From Pseudoalteromonas xiamenensis (lineage in GTDB: Bacteria > Pseudomonadota > Gammaproteobacteria > Enterobacterales > Alteromonadaceae): 64,000 nt of DNA. Positions 44,901 through 52,897 of the stretch are shown here, one piece after another (position 1 is the stretch's first letter; each line of letters begins with the position of its first letter). The notes under the pieces were generated by a model. It ran no database searches. It was not told the origin of the DNA and worked only from the letters and a program-made list of their open reading frames with translations. Where the stretch lies: the NCBI RefSeq assembly GCF_042431545.1, contig NZ_JBHLYX010000003.1; one strand, given 5' to 3'. The position numbers and the translations under genes were made by a program.

Positions 44901-45705
44901 CTCTCCCTACAGCTAAGGTATTTGCATAAAATGATGGCCAGTGAGAGATTGTTTGTTGAAATGGCGGAGAAAGTTCCGTTCTTGTCAGCGCGCCGTGCTT
45001 GACCGAATAAAGAGCTTTGTTGAAATAAGATAGATGATTAATGCCCGTTAATCCCAAGTAATCGATGCGAGTATCGTGAACTAAAAATACCTCGTTAGAT
45101 TCATTGATTACAGCAACTCCTAATGGCGTTGCAGTAATCTGTTTAACTGCCCACGGTAATTGCTGAAGTAATTGTGCTTGTTTATTCTCTGACCATTGCC
45201 AAAGCTGACCTGATTTCGTTAAACCAAAGAAAAGGCCATCTACGCTTGCCCATCGTTGAAGAGGCTCAACAATCGGGATTCGGATAGGTTTTTCTTTGTC
45301 TGTTCTAAATAGGTTGCTGTTTAACAGATACCCTACATGTGCCTCATCAAGACGCTGTAGTTGTTCAACAGCATGGTGTGTGATTGGTTCTAATTCATCC
45401 GAGTAGAGATCCAGCCTGAGTAAGACTTCAGGCATTGAAAAATAAAGGTATTGTTCCGTCGCGACCAATTGAGAAACATTATCTAAATGAATTTTTGTCA
45501 GTTGTTTTGAAGGGTAAGCGAATTGATGTTTTCCGTCACTTTTGAATAGCTGGCCTGAGTGAATAAACCAGAAAATGTTTTTGTGGTCGACAGTAATATT
45601 TTGGCTATGGGCTGGAAAGGTAAGGTAGTTTTGTTGTGCGAAGGTCGGGCTGAAAAAGCCAAATAAGATTAGGTAAAAATAAAAGTAACGCGCAATGCTC
45701 CGCAT
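41917..45705 (-). CDS. Large membrane sensor with PAS, degenerate GGDEF and intact EAL domains
   Basis: Probable cyclic-di-GMP phosphodiesterase, 1262 residues. Order: signal peptide (about 1-23); a large periplasmic region (about 25-660) resembling two-component-regulator propeller repeats with a Y_Y_Y-type end; one membrane helix (about 665-685); PAS domain (about 690-800); GGDEF domain (about 815-985); EAL domain (about 1000-1250). The GGDEF signature is SSDEF, so cyclase activity is doubtful. The EAL domain keeps EALARW, the Asn in NISALH, EITES, DDFGTG, the Lys in LKIDRS and EGVETEEQ, so hydrolysis is expected. The ligand of the propeller is unknown. It stands alone between gpsA and trmL. 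Confidence 0.92.
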   Translation of the reverse strand: MRSIARYFYFYLILFGFFSPTFAQQNYLTFPAHSQNITVDHKNIFWFIHSGQLFKSDGKHQFAYPSKQLTKIHLDNVSQLVATEQYLYFSMPEVLLRLDLYSDELEPITHHAVEQLQRLDEAHVGYLLNSNLFRTDKEKPIRIPIVEPLQRWASVDGLFFGLTKSGQLWQWSENKQAQLLQQLPWAVKQITATPLGVAVINESNEVFLVHDTRIDYLGLTGINHLSYFNKALYSVKHGALTRTELSPPFQQTISHWPSFYANTLAVGRDLWAQNRTGQWIIPTLTPYSFKASDDPTISNEPQNRVLNKGLEDFQEFKKTRSVFDFVYLRSDRWAVASNSGVYWFSAQQGSFTLFSDKTDITHLFYSGGDTIWLVSEKGAWLYNFQQQEILVELPNTIVQDVTTLTQNLSAFVSNGQLLKLNEVTNVISPIALPPEIALVTSVYAYSTDKLLVGTKTGVWSVDLSDQFNVERSRKVTDFGVRTIKASRQGVWLVGDIHIAHLHLPIGSQSFAPDAYQVDELEPPFEHFAMASYRDKVLMLRESHLFLLGSYAPSTTREWFVSHVRFSQTNTALSNDLTGETHIWRPTDNIVTPTLADTVTIWLSGCDTCQYQVSFDNGPWKPVSSPENQIHFPAHAYSTIKIMGNDGSSTAPLYLHLKSSLASSLPWPSLVIMMLIGGVMAIAWLWSRQQLKRHKEFAQALMSHSKDAIWLADEQFKIVEVNDAYCQVTGFKPDNVIGKRPKIKTKTGRNRQLESYIAREVQSTGHWSGELWMLGANGQKMALDLAVTKLALKKREKAQFYYLGVFSDITSRKDNEEALLTLSTRDAITGLPNRNLFMESCTQAISSCNDTFPSLLVILVDIDNFRKINDLLGHQAGDFLLKDIATRLQTCLDKGYTIARFSSDEFAILVPPYLYSGMTIFFAKKLADTILKSFTRPFIHNDVETTISASCGLAVYPDNGHDTEHLLRAADSALSHAKSQGQNRFQFFDSTLHSLDPKVLTQESALLKGIENNEFILVYQPKYSGNGNELSGFEALARWPQTDGSSVPPNEFIPLAESNGTIIKLTDTLLVQVFATVQQWIRQELVFGRVAINISALHFQNPSLVDTLSQLLKEYAVPAQNIELEITESAMMDNPELALRQMRTLKSLGFTIALDDFGTGHSSLGQLKNFPIDVLKIDRSFILDIVNGEQDRNITSTIIRLAKYLNMEVVAEGVETEEQAYLLSIMGCNILQGYYFSKPLMSDAALRLLEDIKVQQQIKLSNT

Positions 45706-45738
45706 AGATTAGCCAGTTTAACTTCCTTGGTAACAATA

Positions 45739-45766
45739 AAGCCTAGTCAATGCTAGGCTTTTTTAC
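45739..45766. terminator. Terminator between trmL and the GGDEF/EAL gene
   Basis: AAGCCTAG (45739-45746) and CTAGGCTT (45753-45760) around a 6-base loop. The T-run is better on the plus strand, but the minus-strand side is also T-rich (CTTTATTG), so it can end trmL transcription. Confidence 0.6.
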
Positions 45767-45786
45767 AAAATAGAAACTGTAAAAAT

Positions 45787-46251
45787 TTATTGCGCGTTTG
45801 GAAAGCCCAATTGTCGCCAAGATTCGTAAACAAACACGGCGACTGCATTGGATAGATTCATGCTGCGGCTATTCGGACACATTGGAATACGTACGCGGTG
45901 TTCCTCGGGCAATGAGAAAATTAAGTCTTCTGGTAAGCCCCGAGATTCAGGGCCGAAGAGTAAACAATCCCCAGCCTGATAATCTGGCTCGTGGTGGAAA
46001 CGTTTTCCCTTGGTTGTACAGGCAAAAATACGTTTGGGCTGGCGAGCCGCCAAGTAGTCTTCTAAACAAGCATGACGTTGCACATCCGTAAATTCATGGT
46101 AATCAAGACCTGCTCGGCGTACACGTTTGTCATCCCATTCGAATCCAAGCGGTTCAATCAGGTGAAGTGCATAACCGGTGTTGGCACATAAACGAATTAT
46201 ATTTCCCGTATTTGGCGGGATCTCTGGCTCATAGAGAACGATATCTAACAT
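45787..46251 (-). CDS. trmL: tRNA (cytidine/uridine-2'-O-)-methyltransferase TrmL
   Basis: SPOUT-class SAM methyltransferase that modifies the wobble ribose of tRNA-Leu species in E. coli. The product is 154 residues with EPEIPPNTGNIIRLCANTG near the N-terminus, LHLIEPLGFEWDDKRVRRAGLDY, and the knotted C-terminal part LLFGPESRGLP and IPMCPNSRSMNLSNAVAV. I use the ATG at 46251 with GGGG upstream; an in-frame TTG lies 12 bases earlier. A TrmL substrate, tRNA-Leu(CAA), is encoded elsewhere in this window. Confidence 0.95.
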   Translation of the reverse strand: MLDIVLYEPEIPPNTGNIIRLCANTGYALHLIEPLGFEWDDKRVRRAGLDYHEFTDVQRHACLEDYLAARQPKRIFACTTKGKRFHHEPDYQAGDCLLFGPESRGLPEDLIFSLPEEHRVRIPMCPNSRSMNLSNAVAVFVYESWRQLGFPNAQ

Positions 46252-46390
46252 GGATAACCCCAAATCTGTTGCAGCTGGCAGTATACCGAATCCCTTTTCA
46301 GCTTAATAGGTTTGCGTTGTGTTACTATCCTATTGTCCACGCTAGTCAATTGGAGTCTGAACTCTTACACTAGAGCGTAAAAGAGCAAAA

Positions 46391-47299
46391 ATGAGAAGCG
46401 GAATGAGTAACGAATATCGACGTTTAGTGCGTCTTGCAGGCTACGCAACCATGAGTTTGGTCAGCTTGATGATCCTAACAAAAATTTGGGCTTGGGTGAG
46501 TTCTGGCAGCGCAGCAATGCTTGGCAGTTTGACGGACTCCTTACTCGATATTAGTGCATCGCTCATGAGTTTCATGATTTTAGGGTATGCGCTTCGACCA
46601 GCGGATGACGATCATCGATTTGGGCACGGAAAAGCGGAAGCGCTTGCGGGACTTGGGCAAGCGGCCTTTATTGCTGGGAGTGCCTGTTTGCTGGCGTTCC
46701 ATGCTTTTGAACGTGGTTTAAACCCCGTGGCTATCAAACATTCACAAACGGCGATTATTGTCAGCCTTTTTGCCATTGTCTGCACCCTAGCTTTGGTTGC
46801 TGTGCAATATTATGTTGTTAAGCACACTAAATCGATTGCAATTAAAGCCGATTCAGTTCATTACAAAGGTGATATTTTGCTGAATCTAGCTGTACTGGCT
46901 GCGATTATTCTAAGCGACATGGGATACATGATTGCAGATCCTATTTTTGCGGCATTGGTATCGTGTTATCTTTTGTATAACGGATTTGAGATAGCAAAAG
47001 AAAGTGCTGATCATTTGATGGATAAAGAATTACCTGACGATGAAAAAGAGGCCATCTTGCGCATCGCGACAGAGCATGAGCAAGTATTTGGTGTGCACGA
47101 CCTCAGAACACGGCAAAGTGGAAAAATGAAATTTATTCAACTCCACCTTGAATTACCTAAAGACTTACCGCTTTGGCATGCTCATCAAATCGCGGTAGAG
47201 GTAATGCGTGCCATCGAAGCCGCATTCCCTGACGAAATGGACGTACTAATCCATCAAGACCCTGTATCTTCAGAACATACCGTCGCAGCAAACGAATAG
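46391..47299 (+). CDS. fieF: Cation diffusion facilitator FieF
   Basis: Inner-membrane proton-coupled exporter of divalent metals (iron, zinc) of the CDF family. The product is 302 residues: about six membrane helices (to about residue 210) and a cytoplasmic C-terminal domain. Metal-site residues are visible in DSLLDISASL (helix 2), HRFGHGKAEALAG, and KADSVHYKGDILLN (helix 5). The start could be the ATG at 46391 or the one 12 bases later. Its last 46 bases overlap the convergent hydrolase gene. Confidence 0.93.
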   Translation: MRSGMSNEYRRLVRLAGYATMSLVSLMILTKIWAWVSSGSAAMLGSLTDSLLDISASLMSFMILGYALRPADDDHRFGHGKAEALAGLGQAAFIAGSACLLAFHAFERGLNPVAIKHSQTAIIVSLFAIVCTLALVAVQYYVVKHTKSIAIKADSVHYKGDILLNLAVLAAIILSDMGYMIADPIFAALVSCYLLYNGFEIAKESADHLMDKELPDDEKEAILRIATEHEQVFGVHDLRTRQSGKMKFIQLHLELPKDLPLWHAHQIAVEVMRAIEAAFPDEMDVLIHQDPVSSEHTVAANE

Positions 47300-48225
47300 A
47301 ATCGCGTCATAACCTCAGTGCGAATTACATCTTGCTCAAAGAGTAGTTCGTGCTTCGCGTTTGGTACTGAATGAACGCTCGTATTTGGCCAGCGAGCAGT
47401 GATACATGGATGACTTTTGCTGTTGACGATGGTGTCTTCTTGAGCGCTGATGATGTGGATGGGTAAGGTCAGTGTTAACTCCGCTATCTTTGCCATCGCC
47501 TCAAGAGCGGCGGATAACCAACCATAGCTAATGCCGCCAAGCTGTAATTGAGGATGCAGGCGATAAAGTGCGCGGAAATTTTCGTAGCGTATTTGGCTGT
47601 GCGACAACTCGTTTAACTCAAACGCAACAGGAGCATAGGGGCCTTGGCCTAAAGCGTATGATTTGGCAAGGCCCAGCTTGCACATAGCTATAGCGAGGTA
47701 CTTGACTAGCCACATGGGTTTTCCATGGGTGTGTATTGCAAACATTGGCGCCGATAGAAAGGCGGCCTTACAGTGTTTTGGGTATTGCGCTAAAAATAGA
47801 CTCGCAATAGCACCGCCCATCGAATGTGCAAGCATGATAATGTTGTCTTTGAAAGGCTGCATCGACTCATGCGCGAAAAATTGAGCAAGGCAATCAACAT
47901 AGTCTTGAAAGTCGTCAATGTAGCCAAGGTGCGGGTCTTGAGATAAGCGACTTGAGCTTCCCTGTCCTAAATGGTCTAACGTAAATACCGCATACCCATT
48001 TTGGTATAACTCCCAAAGCAACTCTTGGTATTTATGTGCAGCCTCAATACGTCCTTGGCAAACAAATACGGCGTGTTTGGCATGCTTGGGGATGGCATAG
48101 GCGTAAAAACAATGTAAGCCCTTTTTAACGGGAATTGTGCCCTTTTGCATTGAATTCCAAAACGAGGCGATTAGCGAGGTATTCTGCGCCAACGCGGCTT
48201 CTGTGCTAAGAAAAGGAGTCGTCAT
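47254..48225 (-). CDS. Alpha/beta hydrolase, lysophospholipase (PldB)-like
   Basis: 323-residue hydrolase resembling PldB/monoacylglycerol lipase. The nucleophile elbow is AHSMGGAIAS (Ser near residue 138), preceded by LDHLGQGSSSR; the acid is probably in IISAQEDTIVNS and the His in NAKHELLFE (near 293). There is no signal peptide. It overlaps the fieF 3' end by 46 bases tail-to-tail and lies 5 bases downstream of cpxA on the same strand, so it may be read with cpxRA. Confidence 0.87.
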   Translation of the reverse strand: MTTPFLSTEAALAQNTSLIASFWNSMQKGTIPVKKGLHCFYAYAIPKHAKHAVFVCQGRIEAAHKYQELLWELYQNGYAVFTLDHLGQGSSSRLSQDPHLGYIDDFQDYVDCLAQFFAHESMQPFKDNIIMLAHSMGGAIASLFLAQYPKHCKAAFLSAPMFAIHTHGKPMWLVKYLAIAMCKLGLAKSYALGQGPYAPVAFELNELSHSQIRYENFRALYRLHPQLQLGGISYGWLSAALEAMAKIAELTLTLPIHIISAQEDTIVNSKSHPCITARWPNTSVHSVPNAKHELLFEQDVIRTEVMTRFYSFAATVCSEDTGS

Positions 48226-48230
48226 AAATG

Positions 48231-49613
48231 CTAAGTTGTTTTATCGATGTATTTTGAATTCAAAGGCACGGTAATCGTTGCCGTAAGACCATGTGGATTT
48301 GCTTGAGATAAAATTAATTCACCTTTGTGGGCCAACACAGCACGATGTGCAATAGCAAGTCCAAGACCAATGCCACCACTGTCTCGACTTCGAGACTCCG
48401 AGGTACGATAGAACGGTTCGCAGAGCTTTTGTAAAACCTCTTCGCTTGCACCTGGTCCATCATCCGTGATCATGATAACCAAATTCTCGTTTTGCGTGAT
48501 AGCGGTAAATTCAATTTGATGATTTGCGTACTTTATTGCGTTGCGAATGATATTTTCAACTGCGCTGCTAAATAAAATAGAATCGCAGTCTACTTCAAGT
48601 GATTCTGGACAGTTCACAGAAAGTGTTTTATTGGCGGATTGCGCCTCAAAACTGGCATCAGCTAAGACATCATGCAATACACTACGCAGGCTTTGCACCG
48701 AAAATTCGAGCATTTGGTTTTGCCCTTCCAATCTCGATAAGGTCAGTACATTTTGCAGCATTTCTTCCAAGCTGTTCGCTTCTTTGACAATGCGCTGTAA
48801 ATACTTTGTTTGCTGCTCATTTAAACCTGATTCGAGTAGGCCGCACGCTAATAGCAAACGTGTCAATGGCGAACGAAGTTCGTGAGAGACGTCACCAAGC
48901 AGCCGCTTCTGAGTGGTCATACTGTCTTCGATACGCTGCGCCATGTCATTGAATTCGTTGCTGAGCTGCGCAAGTTCAAATTGAGGGCGTGACTTGTGCC
49001 GTACTCGAGCTGAAAGTTTTCCTCGTGCAAATTCCTTCGCTGCTACAGTCAGAACTTGGATAGGTTTTGTTAGGCGTAAACTAAACCACCAACTAAACAG
49101 CACGCTCGGCAACAAGATAGCAATTAACTTTTCCCACCACGGCATAATCCGCATTCGGATCCAAAAAGGGGGTTCCCGATGAGGCATGATTTGATACAAC
49201 TGGTATGTGGTCTCGCCAACATGAATGGCGGCAGGACCTTGCGCGCTAAACCGTTCAGTGACATACAAAATTGGCTCTGCAGGCGTATCATAGTAAAGCT
49301 GAGATAAATCAAGCCGTTGAACATTTGGACGAGAGCTCAGACTTTTATCAATATCCGGGTGGCTCAAGTACAGCCAACGATGTTTCGCGTAGGATGTGGT
49401 TTCTAGTAATTTAGCTAACTTCTCTTCTGAGCCGTCGGCCTTACGCTCCATATTTTTGGCCAAATGTTCTAGGTTATCAACAATGTGAGGAGGAAGAGGG
49501 CGAGTGCGGAGCTCATCAGAATGGAGTGTGCCAAAGGCCGCAATCAAAAGGACCATGGATAAAATGGTCAGCCAAAACCATAAAAATACTTGTAAGGATA
49601 AGTTACGCATCAT
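48231..49613 (-). CDS. cpxA: Envelope-stress sensor histidine kinase CpxA
   Basis: Membrane sensor kinase/phosphatase that phosphorylates CpxR on envelope stress. The product is 460 residues: helix about 8-28, periplasmic domain about 30-160, second helix about 163-182, HAMP, then the H-box GDVSHELRSPLTRLL (His near 248), N-box NIIRNAIKYA, G1 DDGPGA and G2 SGGIGLGLAI. I take the ATG at 49613; the next codon is also ATG. The start overlaps the 3' end of cpxR, so the pair is translationally coupled. Confidence 0.93.
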   Translation of the reverse strand: MMRNLSLQVFLWFWLTILSMVLLIAAFGTLHSDELRTRPLPPHIVDNLEHLAKNMERKADGSEEKLAKLLETTSYAKHRWLYLSHPDIDKSLSSRPNVQRLDLSQLYYDTPAEPILYVTERFSAQGPAAIHVGETTYQLYQIMPHREPPFWIRMRIMPWWEKLIAILLPSVLFSWWFSLRLTKPIQVLTVAAKEFARGKLSARVRHKSRPQFELAQLSNEFNDMAQRIEDSMTTQKRLLGDVSHELRSPLTRLLLACGLLESGLNEQQTKYLQRIVKEANSLEEMLQNVLTLSRLEGQNQMLEFSVQSLRSVLHDVLADASFEAQSANKTLSVNCPESLEVDCDSILFSSAVENIIRNAIKYANHQIEFTAITQNENLVIMITDDGPGASEEVLQKLCEPFYRTSESRSRDSGGIGLGLAIAHRAVLAHKGELILSQANPHGLTATITVPLNSKYIDKTT

Positions 49614-50295
49614 CACCCAACGTTAAAACATAGCCAACACCACGAACAGTTTGAATGGGGTTATGAGTACCCGTTTGAATTTTCTTCCTTAAATTACTGA
49701 CATGCATATCAATAGAGCGGTCAAAAGGCGCTAAACGTCGACCCAGTACATGAACCGAGATATCTTGTTTACTGACAATTTGCCCTGGTTTTTGCAACAA
49801 CATATGAAGGATTTCAAACTCAGTGCCTGTGACGATGATTTGATTGTCATGGCAAAGGACACTTCGCGACATTAAATCCATGCTAAGGTGGCTTACTTGC
49901 AGCTTTTGGTTCAACGTACTCGGTTGCTGACAGAACTCCACTCTGCGAGTAATAGCGCGGATGCGAGCAACAAGCTCTCGATGATTAAAGGGTTTAGGTA
50001 TGTAGTCGTCGGCACCTAATTCAAGACCAAAGATCCGATCAAAATCATCGCCTTTCGCGGTGAGCATGATAACTGGGGTTAAAATGTGAGTACGTAACGC
50101 CTTGAGTACTTCAAACCCGTCCATTTCAGGAAGCATGACGTCGAGTAAAATGACATCAAACGATTCCTTTTTGGCTACTTGTAAGCCTTCTTTACCATTA
50201 TTACAAACGGACACATCGAATCCTTGCTGAGTTAAATATTCACTCAATAATTCAGTCAGTTCGATGTCGTCATCGATAAGCAGAAGTGAGGCCAT
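49603..50295 (-). CDS. cpxR: Response regulator CpxR
   Basis: OmpR-family response regulator, 230 residues. Receiver domain about 3-115 with the acidic pair DDD near residues 8-10, the phospho-acceptor in VILLDVMLPEMDG (Asp near 52) and Lys in YIPKPFNHREL. The C-terminal winged-helix domain is at about 130-228, ending IQTVRGVGYVL. It is divergent from the cpxP-like gene, with a Cpx box in the shared 150-base region. Confidence 0.95.
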   Translation of the reverse strand: MASLLLIDDDIELTELLSEYLTQQGFDVSVCNNGKEGLQVAKKESFDVILLDVMLPEMDGFEVLKALRTHILTPVIMLTAKGDDFDRIFGLELGADDYIPKPFNHRELVARIRAITRRVEFCQQPSTLNQKLQVSHLSMDLMSRSVLCHDNQIIVTGTEFEILHMLLQKPGQIVSKQDISVHVLGRRLAPFDRSIDMHVSNLRKKIQTGTHNPIQTVRGVGYVLTLGDDA

Positions 50296-50359
50296 ACGGT
50301 CATCCTAATGGAGTCTTGATTGGAAGCAGTTTACCTCGTTGACAGCAAAATGGCATAAC

Positions 50360-50375
50360 TTTACACAGTCTTTAC
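50360..50375 (-). promoter_or_regulatory. CpxR-binding box
   Basis: TTTAC at 50360-50364 and 50371-50375; on the minus strand this reads GTAAA, 6 bases, GTAAA, matching the CpxR consensus. It lies between the divergent cpxRA and cpxP-like genes and could control both. Confidence 0.75.
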
Positions 50376-50445
50376 ATTGCTTTGCGCTACTTTGCGAGCG
50401 GCTTGTTAAGCTTAAATACAACACAAACACAGAAGGTGAGTTGAG

Positions 50446-50895
50446 ATGAATGCAAAGAAAGTGATGTTGGCCGTTTTAGTGGGTGTTGGTTTAACGATGG
50501 CGCAAGGCGCAGTGGCAAAGCCGGAACGTGGTGGACCGGATGCGTTCTTGTTACAACCACGCTTGGCTGAAAAATTGGGCCTAAGTGACGAACAAAAAGC
50601 GCAAATCAAAAAGATTTTTGAAGACAACAAAACAGTACGAGATTCATTGGGCGGAGACCGTCGTGTCCACGCTGAGCAATTTAAAGCGTTAATGAATAGC
50701 CCGACATTTGATGAGGCAAAAGCTCGAGCGATTTTGGAAGGTGAGCAATCAGAGCGTTTAGAAATGCATATTCAACAGTTAAAAGCACGTCATCAGGTAT
50801 TGCAAGTTTTAACGCAAGAACAGCGTGATAAATTGCAAGAGCTTCACCAAATACGCGCCGAAAAACGCCAAAAAGGCCATCGACACGAAGGCTAA
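50446..50895 (+). CDS. cpxP: CpxP/Spy family periplasmic chaperone-like protein
   Basis: 149-residue exported protein with a signal peptide (about 1-24, ending AVA) and a helical body. LTxxQ-type signatures are present: LGLSDEQKAQIKKIF (about 45-59) and VLTQEQRDKLQEL (about 122-134). CpxP inhibits CpxA and clears misfolded proteins in E. coli. The placement divergent from cpxR, with a Cpx box between, supports CpxP rather than a generic Spy. The start is an ATG with AGGTGAG upstream; a terminator follows. Confidence 0.88.
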   Translation: MNAKKVMLAVLVGVGLTMAQGAVAKPERGGPDAFLLQPRLAEKLGLSDEQKAQIKKIFEDNKTVRDSLGGDRRVHAEQFKALMNSPTFDEAKARAILEGEQSERLEMHIQQLKARHQVLQVLTQEQRDKLQELHQIRAEKRQKGHRHEG

Positions 50896-50920
50896 GCTAT
50901 TGAACTTTAGAGATTAGAGA

Positions 50921-50945
50921 GGCTGCATTTGCAGCCTTTTTTTGT
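50921..50945 (+). terminator. Terminator after cpxP
   Basis: GGCTGCA and TGCAGCC pair almost without a loop (50921-50936), followed by a T-run. Confidence 0.88.
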
Positions 50946-51007
50946 TGTTTAGAATGGAGAAACAGTCAAGCTCAGCTACGCTTATTGGGGGAAGATAGGA
51001 GTTGGGC

Positions 51008-52809
51008 GTGAAATTAAAACAGTCTTTAATTTTTTTTAAATCAGCAGCACTCGCTGGTATTTTGGTTATCACTGTCGGTTGCGTTTTAATTTACGAACAG
51101 ATGGCAAAAAATGCCACGATGACGAGAAAAATGGATATGCTGCAAAACAGCATCAATCAGCTTGTAGATCAAGAAGCAGCCTTTATCACTGATAGAACAC
51201 TGCATGGCGGCGTAGCAGAGATAAAACCGTTAGTCGGAGCTTATTCACTTCAACAACAGAGCTTACTCAGTGAAATTGAATCTATTCCATACTTGTTCGA
51301 GCGACTCCAAGCGCTTGATAAAAGTGTGCATGAATTTGCAATGGTGTACGAGCAAATGGTGTCATTACAAGCTCTGGTGGGATTTGATCAACAAAGTGGA
51401 CGCTATGGGCGATTTCGGGACGCGGCACACGCATTGCAACGAGAAAGCAAAAACAGCAATGACTTGCGCCTTACAACCTTAATTTTAGAGTTACGTCGTC
51501 GGGAAAAAGATTTTCTGTTGCGATTCGACTCAGTCTATTTGCAAATGCATGAAAAGTTGATCGAGGAAACAAGTACGTCAGTAAACTTGGACAATCTAAA
51601 GAGACTCTGCAACCTTTACTTGTTACATATAAACAAAACTTTGATACCTACGTAGAAATTTTACAAAAGCAAGGACTGACGCCCAATCAAGGACTTCGAG
51701 GTGAAAGCAAATTGGCTCAGCAAGCTATGCGTTTGCAACTCTCCGCCTTATCTGAAGTACTTATTCAGCATTCACAGTTGGAAACTGAGCGCTTAATTTG
51801 GTGGGTTTTACTGCTGATGGTGGTGATAACGACCGCAAATTACGCCTTGCTCAATTACCTCAATGGGCGAATCTCAAACGATATTTTAGCCATCAATAAA
51901 ACACTGTTTAAAGTGACTAAAAATGAAGACTTTTCACTTAGAATTGACAGTAAAGGGAATGATGAAATCGCCCAAATATCGCATCAATTAGATGAGTTGC
52001 TTGAATTTATTGAAACGCTATTATCGCGACTCAGCGCCGCACAACAGCGTTTGATCGAAGAAGCCAAAATGGCGGGACTTGGCAATATGGTCAGTGGTTT
52101 TGCGCACGAGTTGAACACGCCGCTCGGCATTGCAATTACCAGTCACTCGCATTTAAAAAGCAAAATGGAAACGTTGCGTGAAGACTTTGACAGCGGAAAG
52201 TTGAAAAAGCATACGCTAAGTGAACTAATCAGTGAAGCTGAAGCTGCAATGACGTTACTTGAAAACAACTTGATGAAAACGGCGAATTTGATCGATGATT
52301 TTAAAGAGGTTGCCGTACATCAGCGACAAGACTGCAAATCTGAATTTAGCCTAAAAAGTTTAATAAAAGGGGTACTCGATTGCTACGAAAGCGAGCTTGT
52401 AGAGCCCGAGTATGTCGTAACACTTGAAATCCCTGATAATCTTTACTTATTTAGCTATCCGAGTGCGTTCAATCAGATATTCCGATACACCATTAACAAC
52501 TGTATCAAACATGCCAAAATTGAGGGGAAACCATTAGCCATTACGCTCAGCGCGAAGGTGGTCAACGATTACATTCATTTGTATTGCAAAGATGATGGGC
52601 ACGGGATAAGTAAAGATTTACTGCCTTTGGTGTTTGAACCCTTTGTTACGAGTAAACGAAATCAGGGGGGAACCGGACTCGGACTTAGTGTGACTTACAA
52701 CTTAGTCACGCAAAAGCTCGAAGGTGAAATCAAAATGCAAAGCTTGCCACAAGGGGGTGTCTGCATTCACATTATTCTCCCAAACACGACGTTTAACCTT
52801 AAGGACTAG
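51008..52809 (+). pseudogene. Sensor histidine kinase broken by a -1 frameshift
   Basis: Two adjacent frames make one kinase. The first runs from the GTG at 51008 (AGGAG 6 bases upstream) to a stop at 51653-51655; it holds a membrane helix (about residues 10-30) and most of an extracytoplasmic helical sensor. The second frame is open from 51553 and continues with ETLQPLLVTYKQNFDTYVEI, the end of that sensor domain, then a second membrane helix, HAMP, the H-box GFAHELNTPLGIA, N-box NNCIKHA, DDGHGIS and GGTGLGLSV, ending at 52809. The break falls between 51553 and about 51601. It is either a real one-base loss, a sequencing error or, less likely, programmed slippage; I see no classical slippery heptamer. 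All kinase boxes are intact. It follows cpxP with its own ribosome-binding site. Confidence 0.85.
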
Positions 52810-52845
52810 AGTGCTCGGTTGTTTGGCATGACGTTTAAAAAAACG

Positions 52846-52871
52846 AAAACCGCGGTCATGACCGCGGTTTT
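52846..52871. terminator. Bidirectional terminator (26-base perfect palindrome)
   Basis: AAAACCGCGGTCA and its exact complement run together at 52846-52871 between the histidine kinase gene and the convergent DUF885 gene. The T4 on each side and the GC-rich core fit a terminator for both. Confidence 0.8.
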
Positions 52872-52897
52872 GCATTAGCGTAATTCAAAGTGTTGAA

